The notes under the pieces are model-generated. The model worked only from the letters and a program-made list of their open reading frames with translations, made no database searches and was not told the DNA's origin. A program made the translations under genes and the position numbers. From assembly GCA_016929525.1 (NCBI GenBank), contig JAFGIP010000067.1, positions 1 through 64,000 of the forward strand: a stretch of 64,000 bases of DNA. Direction: 5' to 3'. The first letter of the stretch is position 1. Every line of letters begins with the position of its first letter. This stretch comes from Bacteroidales bacterium. Its GTDB lineage: Bacteria > Bacteroidota > Bacteroidia > Bacteroidales > UBA10428. Shown here one piece after another: positions 57,264 to 64,000 of the stretch.

Positions 57264-59042
57264 ATGTTTATTTTCTCTTATTATAAAAGACTTATTTTAC
57301 AATCACTTTTTACCCTTTATTTCTGTTTTAGTCTAAATGCTCATATCACGCAAGACTCTGTTATTCTTAGTGCTATGAAAGATGAATTAAACAGAAACAT
57401 CAATGATCTTTCGTTACCCGGATATGATAAACCTTTCTATATAGCTTACACTATTGTTGATGTTCAAAATTTTGAAGTTAATGCCACACTGGGAGCTCTG
57501 TTAAGCTCTGATGATGACAGATATAAAGATTGGCATGTGCGGGTTATGGTTGGCGACTATGATCTGAATGATGAAAATTACTCCTATACAAAACCACAGG
57601 AAGCAATATTTCGCCCAAGTATTCAAATGCCCGCTGAAGACGATTATCTAGGAATAAGACGTTCACTCTGGCTTACTACAAATAATGTATATCATTCAGC
57701 TGCGCAAACATATAAAAGTAAAGTAGATCTTATTAAGCATAAACAACTAAATAAATCTGACCTGGAAATTCCCGATTTTAGTAAAGCCCCGGTAGAAAAC
57801 ATATATATCAACTCACCCATGCTCCGGTACAATAAGCATGACCTGGAGCAAAAAGCCCGGAGCATTTCCGCTGTTTTAAAAAAATATGCTGAAATCCACG
57901 CTTCAGGTGCATCGCTATCTGTTGTTGAGTCAGTAGTATATTTTGTCAATTCCGAAGGATCTGTGGTCAGGTACCCTCTTAGCCTTGCTTCTGTTACAGT
58001 TTATGCTGAAACCATGGCAGAAGATGGAGAAACAATAAAACACGGGATAACTTATGTTGAAAACGATCCTGATAAACTACCTTCTGCAGATTCTATAATA
58101 GAAGACACTAAGATCCTGGCAGAAAATTTAATAGAACTAAGAAATGCAGTTAGATTAGAAGAAAACTATTCAGGCCCTGTTCTCTTACAGAATGAAGCTG
58201 CAGCCGGTTTATTTGAAAATCTGTTTTTTAACAAATCGGAAAACCTTATTGCCAGCCGTGAATCTTTGCAGAGCAGTTCACAAATGAATGTATATTACAG
58301 TCAAAACGATTTTAGTCTTGAATCAAAAATTGATAAGCTGGTCATTGCAAAAAACCTCTCTGTAATTTCCAAACCGGGACTTAAAAAGTATAATGAGATT
58401 CCTTTGTTGGGATCCTTTATTATTGATGCTGAAGGGGTAATTCCTCAAAAAAATCTTATTCTTATTGAAAAAGGAGTTTTAAAAACCTTACTTAATGGGC
58501 GCACCCCTTCAAGAAATGTGCCCGAGTCAAACGGACATAACCGATTTTCATATAGTGAAGGCAACTTTATAAAACAAGTAGGTCCGGGCGTTATTAAAGT
58601 TGAAAACACTGAAGGAATAGCTTTCGAACAATTAAAAAAATCGCTTATTGAGCAGGGAAAAGAAGAAGGCCTGACAGAAGTTATTCTTATAAAACCCCTG
58701 AATGTCGGAGGCTCTGTAAAACCAATGAATATTTACAGCATAGCGGTAAAAACGGGTGAAGAACATCTTTTAAGAGGACTTAAAATAATACCTGCTGAAT
58801 TATCAGTTTTAAAAAGGAATGTGGCATGCTCGGATAATTATTTCGTAAGCAATGTAATGGTTAAGGTTTCTTATCCGTCCGACATGATTCAAAGAAATTA
58901 TTTAACAGGAAGTCTTGGACTTGAGGGTATGCCTGCAAGCTTTATTGTTCCCGATGCGGTTCTAATTGATGAAATGAATTTTTCTCCGATTCGTAAATCA
59001 TTAACAAGTCTTACTCCGACTATTTCAAATCCCGTAAAATAA
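57264..59042 (+). CDS. TldD-like paralogue lacking the metal-binding motif
   Basis: 592 residues from the ATG at 57264; an ATG at 57216 overlaps the upstream stop by 20 bp and would add 16 polar residues before the signal peptide (LILQSLFTLYFCFSLNAH). The fold matches the upstream protein: DELNRNINDLSLPGYDKPFYIAYTIVD at the start, SGPVLLQNEAAAGLFE in the middle, NGRTPSRNVPESNGHNR later. The HExxxH position reads FENLFFNK (about residue 317 on), with none of the zinc ligands, and the GFCGAESG end is missing. In the TldD/TldE complex one partner is also inactive, so this may be the TldE-like regulatory half. Confidence 0.82.
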   Translation: MFIFSYYKRLILQSLFTLYFCFSLNAHITQDSVILSAMKDELNRNINDLSLPGYDKPFYIAYTIVDVQNFEVNATLGALLSSDDDRYKDWHVRVMVGDYDLNDENYSYTKPQEAIFRPSIQMPAEDDYLGIRRSLWLTTNNVYHSAAQTYKSKVDLIKHKQLNKSDLEIPDFSKAPVENIYINSPMLRYNKHDLEQKARSISAVLKKYAEIHASGASLSVVESVVYFVNSEGSVVRYPLSLASVTVYAETMAEDGETIKHGITYVENDPDKLPSADSIIEDTKILAENLIELRNAVRLEENYSGPVLLQNEAAAGLFENLFFNKSENLIASRESLQSSSQMNVYYSQNDFSLESKIDKLVIAKNLSVISKPGLKKYNEIPLLGSFIIDAEGVIPQKNLILIEKGVLKTLLNGRTPSRNVPESNGHNRFSYSEGNFIKQVGPGVIKVENTEGIAFEQLKKSLIEQGKEEGLTEVILIKPLNVGGSVKPMNIYSIAVKTGEEHLLRGLKIIPAELSVLKRNVACSDNYFVSNVMVKVSYPSDMIQRNYLTGSLGLEGMPASFIVPDAVLIDEMNFSPIRKSLTSLTPTISNPVK

Positions 59043-59149
59043 GATAATAGTCATATTATTTTATCATATAAGATAAAGTTTATTTCATCTGCCTGTACAA
59101 CGTATGAACTTTTTTTATAACTTATTGTATTGTGCCGATTGTAAATGAA

Positions 59150-61315
59150 ATGAGTAAAGGTCCATTCAGCAAAATATTTGTTAAAAACATCATTCGGTTT
59201 TTCATCCCTGTATATTTTTTGCTTATCGGGGGAATAATCTTATTTACAAGTATTGAAATATTAAGTCAGATTGATGAATATAAGTTGGTTCAGGAAAATC
59301 TGCTTAAAGAGAATAGCATGTTAATCAAAAACACGCTGGATAATATATACAGCGATTTATGTTTTATGTCGGAACTGCCGGAAATTTCGGAATATTATTA
59401 TAATCCTGAACATAGTGCTTCTGTTCTTGAAAATATTTTCAGTTCATTTGTAAATAATAAGAAGATATATATGCAGATAAGGTTATTGGATTCTTTAGGG
59501 AAAGAAACCATTAGAGTGGATTATAAATCAGATATTATTACCATTACCCGCGGAAGTGATTTACAGAATAAATCGAATCGTTACTATTTCAAGCAATTGA
59601 AAAAGATGAGGGAAGACCAGTTTTATATTTCCGAATTTGATTTGAATATTGAAAAAGGTAAGATTGATTATCCGATCTCACCAGTTATCAGGTTTGGCAA
59701 AACCCATTTTGATACCATCAGAAATCAAAATCTGTATCTGGTTTTAAATTTTTCAGGCAATAATATTCTAAAAGATATCAAAGAAAGCCCCGATAATCAG
59801 TTTACAAAATGTTATTTGCTAAACGATAAGGGATATTACCTTGTTGGTCCTAAAGTTGAATATGAGTGGCAATTCCAGCTGGCCAGTTCAGGGCATGTCA
59901 CATTCAAAAAACATTATCCCAGAGAATGGGGTGGTATAAAGAATTCCGTTTCTCATGGCCATATAAAGTCGAAAAACGGCAGATTTACATTCCTGAAAAT
60001 TGATATATGCGAACATTTTTCTTCCAATAATTTTTTAACAAATCAGATCACCCCGTTCCCATGTCAAAGCTGGCTGCTAGTTAGCCACACAAGCAGGAAA
60101 AATTTTAACCAGTATATTATTGCTCCAATAATTAAGAAATACTCTATTATTACCTTTCTAACAGGCATTCTGGTTTTTTTTGGCGTAAGAATCTATACCT
60201 TGTTCCGAATTCAGCAACTTGGTGAACGGGAACGCAGACAACTGCATTATCAGTTCCTGAACTCATTAATAGAAACTATTCCCAATCCTATCTTCTATAT
60301 CGACCATATAAATAATGAATTCGGTTGCAATGAGGGTTTTGAAGTTCTGACAGGCAGAAACCGGAAGGAACTTAAAAACATGAAAATTGAAAAGTTATTT
60401 GATAAACCTAATCAACAAAAAAAAGTACAAAAACTGGGAACAAAAACTGTAAAAGTCACAGAGACCAAGCTGAGATATCCTGACGGTAAAATACATAACC
60501 ATCTGTATTACAAAGCCCCCATAATTTCAAAAGGAAATAATATTGGGTTGGTAGGTGTTTTTACAGATATAACAAGTATTCGTGAAACTGAAGAAGCGTT
60601 GCGTAAATCGGAACATCAACTCAGACAGGCTAATAAAACAAAAGACCGGTTTTTTTCGCTTATTGCGCACGACCTGAAAAATCCGTTTCATGCAGTGATG
60701 GGATTGGCTCACCTTCTTAAAACCAATTTCAATAGTATCTCAGATGAAGATAAAATAAGTATTGCCGATAATATATTACACTCAACCGATAACACTTTTC
60801 AACTACTTATTAATTTACTTGAATGGGCCCGCCTTCAGGAAGGAAAAATTCATTTCAAAAAAGAAATACTTAACCTTTCTGAGCTAATAGTCCATAATAT
60901 TGAATTAATGCAAGCAAAATTCACTGAAAAAGAACTGACAGTAACACACGATGTCAGTTATGATCTTACTGCAGCCGGTGATAAAAATATGGTAAACACT
61001 ATTCTGCGTAACCTTATCAGTAATGCGATAAAGTTTACCGAAGTTGGAGGACGAATTCATATTGCTGCCCGTGAGACATTTAAATTTGTAGAAGTAAGTG
61101 TCACCGATACAGGAATAGGAATAAATCCTGAAGACCTTAAGACACTTTTTCGAATTGATAAACGTAGTGCCGTTACCGATACTGAAGGAAGTCAGGGTAC
61201 AGGTCTTGGCCTTGTTTTATGTAAAGAATTCGTTGAAATGAACAAAGGTTCTATATGGGCAGAAAGTAAAGTTGGTAAAGGATCTGTATTTTATTTTTCT
61301 CTGCCACTGGAATAA
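59150..61315 (+). CDS. Sensor histidine kinase with Cache-like and PAS domains
   Basis: 721 residues from the ATG at 59150; a GTG at 59132 would add six. Membrane helices at about 15-36 and 331-350 flank a large extracellular domain (about 37-330) with PAS/Cache-like features (YMQIRLLDSLGKETIRVDY, YLLNDKGYYLVGP). A cytoplasmic PAS domain (about 367-480) precedes the H-box FFSLIAHDLKNPFHAVMG with His507 and ATPase motifs (N-box, DTGIGI, GTGLGLVLC). It is an orphan kinase with no adjacent regulator. Confidence 0.92.
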   Translation: MSKGPFSKIFVKNIIRFFIPVYFLLIGGIILFTSIEILSQIDEYKLVQENLLKENSMLIKNTLDNIYSDLCFMSELPEISEYYYNPEHSASVLENIFSSFVNNKKIYMQIRLLDSLGKETIRVDYKSDIITITRGSDLQNKSNRYYFKQLKKMREDQFYISEFDLNIEKGKIDYPISPVIRFGKTHFDTIRNQNLYLVLNFSGNNILKDIKESPDNQFTKCYLLNDKGYYLVGPKVEYEWQFQLASSGHVTFKKHYPREWGGIKNSVSHGHIKSKNGRFTFLKIDICEHFSSNNFLTNQITPFPCQSWLLVSHTSRKNFNQYIIAPIIKKYSIITFLTGILVFFGVRIYTLFRIQQLGERERRQLHYQFLNSLIETIPNPIFYIDHINNEFGCNEGFEVLTGRNRKELKNMKIEKLFDKPNQQKKVQKLGTKTVKVTETKLRYPDGKIHNHLYYKAPIISKGNNIGLVGVFTDITSIRETEEALRKSEHQLRQANKTKDRFFSLIAHDLKNPFHAVMGLAHLLKTNFNSISDEDKISIADNILHSTDNTFQLLINLLEWARLQEGKIHFKKEILNLSELIVHNIELMQAKFTEKELTVTHDVSYDLTAAGDKNMVNTILRNLISNAIKFTEVGGRIHIAARETFKFVEVSVTDTGIGINPEDLKTLFRIDKRSAVTDTEGSQGTGLGLVLCKEFVEMNKGSIWAESKVGKGSVFYFSLPLE

Positions 61316-61356
61316 TCCTTTTTCTTGGTTCAATTGCGATTTCAAATAATAAAAGA

Positions 61357-61764
61357 TCAAATCTTATCAGAATCAGGAGGAAGTACAACTGAAAAAATTT
61401 TTGAGACAATTTTCTTCCCCTCTGTAAAAACAGAAATTTCCCATTCACCTAGTTTATCTTCGACAGGCATCCATATACTATCACCAATATAAAACCGATA
61501 ACGATTGGAATTAACATAATATTCTCCGGTATAATCAGGCTCCATATTTCCTTCAGAATCTTTAAAAGGAGGATGTTTTATGCTAAAATCAAGCTTTATT
61601 CCCTTCCCCTTTTCAATGCTTATTATTATCCCGAACTCATTCCCTTCAATCGCTTCTATAATTGTAGTAAAATCCAGAATTTTTGGTAACACTTTACTAC
61701 CACGCTCCCATCTGGTATATTTCCCATAACTTTCGACAGTGATAACCGGTTTTTTCTTCGCCAT
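61357..61764 (-). CDS. DUF3859-like protein
   Basis: 135 residues from the ATG at 61764 (MAKKKPVITVESYGKYTRWE); an ATG 14 codons upstream is less likely because the family starts at the conserved VxxYGxY segment. Beta-rich with the conserved start ESYGKYTRWERG, and KGIKLDFSIKHPPFKD and WEISVFTEGKKIVSKIFSVV, which resemble the DUF3859 domain. No known function. It is cytoplasmic by sequence and transcribed against its neighbours. Confidence 0.65.
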   Translation of the reverse strand: MAKKKPVITVESYGKYTRWERGSKVLPKILDFTTIIEAIEGNEFGIIISIEKGKGIKLDFSIKHPPFKDSEGNMEPDYTGEYYVNSNRYRFYIGDSIWMPVEDKLGEWEISVFTEGKKIVSKIFSVVLPPDSDKI

Positions 61765-61852
61765 ATTGATAAAATAATGATCAATGTCATGTATTGTAAT
61801 TCGCAAGCTAAATTAAGAATAGTTTACTTTTACCTTTCATATTTCAGAACAT

Positions 61853-62794
61853 ATGAATGACAATTCCAATGCCCGAAAAGGAATACTTTTTGCCGCTTTA
61901 ACTGCATTGATGTGGGGATTCCTGGCTATCGTTTTAAAAGTTACCCTTACTAATCTTAATCCTGTTGAAGTCACGTGGTTTAGATTTACGTCAGCCTTTT
62001 TAATTCTGTTTTTATATTTATTATTAACAGATAAAGCGTCACTGAAAATTTTAATAAACCCCCCGCTATTATTAATTCTTGCTTCATGTTTTCTGGGTTT
62101 AAATTACCTGGGATTTATTTCCGGTATCGATCACACTACCCCTGCCATTGCACAGATTTTTATACAAACAGGCCCTGTTCTTCTTGCAATGTCAGGTTTT
62201 ATATTTTTCAAAGAAAAAGCTTCACACCGACAGATTGTCGGATTATTTCTGGTATTTCTTGGCCTGATCGTATTTTACCGTAATCAAATCCTGGCTTTTA
62301 CTTCTGATATTGCCAAATATCAAAACGGTGTGTTACTGACATTATTTGGAGCGGTAATGTGGGCCGGTTTTGCTGTACTCCAAAAAAAACTTGTAGCTAA
62401 TCATCATCCCATGCATCTGAATCTGGTGCTTTTTGGACTGCCGGCCCTGGGATACACACCTTTTGTGAATTTTAAAGTCCTGCCTGACTTATCAAATCTT
62501 GAATGGGGCTTATTGTTATTCCTGGGATTAAATACGTTGCTTGCATATGGTTCGCTTGCCTATGCTTTCAAATTTCTTGAAGCAAATAAAGTAAGTGTTA
62601 TCATTACTCTGAATCCAATACTTACCTTTATTGCAATGGCAATATTGGGTGTTTTTGAAGTAACCTGGATTATGCATGAGAATTTTACTGTGATTTCAGT
62701 ATTTGGTGCTTTATTTGTAATAGCCGGAGCTGTTCTGACCATTTTAAAAAGCAGGAATGGTCAAAGAAATATTATATCCGAAAAAACAAAATAA
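61853..62794 (+). CDS. EamA/DMT-family transporter
   Basis: 313 residues with ten predicted helices in two EamA repeats (about 8-135 and 150-295). ALTALMWGFLAIVLK and TLFGAVMWAGFAVLQKK mark the start of each half, and VTWFRFTSAFLILF is a typical helix 2. Ends in a basic tail (SRNGQRNIISEKTK). DMT transporters export amino acids, nucleosides or drugs; substrate is not evident here. The promoter may lie in the 88 bp after the divergent DUF3859 gene. Confidence 0.88.
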   Translation: MNDNSNARKGILFAALTALMWGFLAIVLKVTLTNLNPVEVTWFRFTSAFLILFLYLLLTDKASLKILINPPLLLILASCFLGLNYLGFISGIDHTTPAIAQIFIQTGPVLLAMSGFIFFKEKASHRQIVGLFLVFLGLIVFYRNQILAFTSDIAKYQNGVLLTLFGAVMWAGFAVLQKKLVANHHPMHLNLVLFGLPALGYTPFVNFKVLPDLSNLEWGLLLFLGLNTLLAYGSLAYAFKFLEANKVSVIITLNPILTFIAMAILGVFEVTWIMHENFTVISVFGALFVIAGAVLTILKSRNGQRNIISEKTK

Positions 62795-62822
62795 CCTAGA
62801 TTTGTGACTCAATTTCCATTTG

Positions 62823-64000
62823 GTGCGTGAACTGATAAAAAATATCTGGGATGCTATACGGGGGTATGAACATGACTATACCAGGATAAATCTTGGTAAA
62901 GCCATTCTATTGCTTTCGATTCCGATGGTTGCCGAAATGTTGATGGAATCTTTATTTGCGATCCTTGACATATATTACGTATCGCGACTGGGTGATGATG
63001 CCATTACTGTTGTTGGCCTTACAGAATCGCTCATGACAATTGTATATTCAATTGGAGTTGGTATTGCCATGGCTACTACTGGTCTGGTAGCAAGACGAAT
63101 TGGAGAGAAGAGGGATGAAGATGCAGGAATAGCAGCAACCCAGTCCATATTTCTGGGCGTGTTTTTATCTCTTTTCATAGCTCTCCCGGGAATATTATTC
63201 CCTGGAAAAATCCTTGCCGCCATGCACGCTGAACCGGAAGTCATCAGACAGGGTAAAAGCTTTATGGCATTAATGATGGGGGGAAATGGTCTGATCATGC
63301 TCCTTTTTATCAATAACGCAATTTTCAGAAGCGCCGGTGCTCCCGCTCTTTCAATGCGTGTATTACTTTTTGCCAATATAATAAATTTAATTTTAGATCC
63401 ATGCCTGATTTTCGGAATCGGTCCTTTTCCTGAATTAGGTGTATATGGTGCAGCAGTTGCTACAAATATCGGGCGCGGACTCGGGGTATTATATCAGTTC
63501 TATCTGATGTTTAGTGGTAAATGCCGGATAAAACTTAAATTAAGGCAATTTAAAATACAGCCTGCTGTAATTTATAAAGTCTTGTATTTATCCGGAGGTG
63601 GAATTCTTCAGTACCTCATCGCCACTGCAAGCTGGATTTTCCTATATCGTATCCTTGCTGATTATAAAAGTGAGGTTATAGCAGGTTACACTATTGCCAT
63701 AAGGATATTTGTCTTTTTCTTATTACCCGCCTGGGGACTCAGTAATGCTGCTTCAACCCTGGTCGGACAAAATCTCGGAGCAAAAAATCCGAAAAGAGCA
63801 GAACGTTCTGTCTGGATCACATCACTGGTAACTTCGATATATATGTTGATTGTGATGTCCTTTTTCTTAATATCACCCGATTTCCTTATCGGACTTTTTT
63901 CTGATGGAGGAAAATCAAACGAAGTAGGAATTGCCTGTCTGAAAATCATGGGTATGGGAATGTTATTTTATGGATTTGAAATGATTATAGCCCAATCTTT
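62823..64000 (+). CDS. MATE-family efflux transporter (partial, cut by window end)
   Basis: Open from a GTG at 62823 to the window end with no stop (392 codons seen). The translation reads VRELIKNIWDAIRGYE, then YTRINLGKAILLLSIPMVAEMLMESL, and continues through helices such as IVYSIGVGIAMATTGLVARR and LWGLSNAASTLVGQNLGAKNP. The last is the conserved MATE second-repeat motif (stabilises the Na+/H+-coupled site). The partial product resembles NorM/VmrA-type multidrug exporters. A TTG one codon upstream is an alternative start. Confidence 0.88.
   Translation, partial: MRELIKNIWDAIRGYEHDYTRINLGKAILLLSIPMVAEMLMESLFAILDIYYVSRLGDDAITVVGLTESLMTIVYSIGVGIAMATTGLVARRIGEKRDEDAGIAATQSIFLGVFLSLFIALPGILFPGKILAAMHAEPEVIRQGKSFMALMMGGNGLIMLLFINNAIFRSAGAPALSMRVLLFANIINLILDPCLIFGIGPFPELGVYGAAVATNIGRGLGVLYQFYLMFSGKCRIKLKLRQFKIQPAVIYKVLYLSGGGILQYLIATASWIFLYRILADYKSEVIAGYTIAIRIFVFFLLPAWGLSNAASTLVGQNLGAKNPKRAERSVWITSLVTSIYMLIVMSFFLISPDFLIGLFSDGGKSNEVGIACLKIMGMGMLFYGFEMIIAQS

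Overview
The window is an AT-rich chromosomal stretch from a member of the Bacteroidota, probably a Bacteroidales/Marinilabiliales-type anaerobe or facultative anaerobe. The signs are: atpDC separate from the other F-ATPase genes, -7 boxes of the TAnnTTTG type, few clear Shine-Dalgarno sequences, a glutamate kinase without a PUA domain, and typical families (AsmA-like protein, bactofilin, HAMP-less histidine kinase, PspC/PadR operon, PepE, secreted TldD-like proteins). I see no phage, insertion sequence or CRISPR array. Most of it is housekeeping sequence with some poorly described accessory genes.

Layout. 0.1-5.4 kb: a Lol/MacB-like ABC exporter (two FtsX permeases and an ATPase), a small membrane protein gene that is frameshifted, a four-helix membrane protein and an outer-membrane barrel. 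5.5-6.9 kb: a GT-C-like membrane protein. 6.9-12.9 kb (minus strand): bactofilin, atpZ, an AtpI-like gene, then atpB-E-F-H-A-G. 13.1-15.8 kb (minus): DUF177-rpmF-plsX-fabH. 15.9 kb: an orphan response regulator. 16.9-18.6 kb (plus): atpD-atpC, divergent from the rest of the ATPase. 18.7-31.6 kb (plus): hydrolase, GT9, a repeat protein with a pseudo-GH16 domain, a ThiF-like protein, a hybrid kinase, pepE, an AsmA-like protein, a sensor kinase and rnpA, then tRNA-Gln on the minus strand.

31.8-34.7 kb (minus): a PspC-PadR-PspC stress-type operon with a perfect palindromic operator over its -33 element. 34.8-37.6 kb: DUF2797 protein, lipoprotein, PrsW protease and an ICMT-like methyltransferase. 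37.7-54.8 kb is a glutamate-family island: gltBD, citrate synthase, proA, proB, a decayed proB paralogue, argH, argG and argR on the minus strand, with carB divergent from argR across two ARG-box-like palindromes spaced 21 bp apart. 54.8-64 kb (plus unless noted): a Nudix hydrolase, an exported TldD-like pair (one with metal ligands, one without), a sensor kinase, a DUF3859 protein (minus), an EamA transporter and a MATE transporter cut by the window end.

The least explained items are the cytoplasmic five-repeat/pseudo-GH16 protein (20672-22582), the secreted active/inactive TldD pair (55556-59042), the ProB-like pseudoenzyme inside the arg/pro operon, the hairpin leader in front of gltB, and the PadR operator. 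Functions are inferred from family motifs read by eye; no database search was run.
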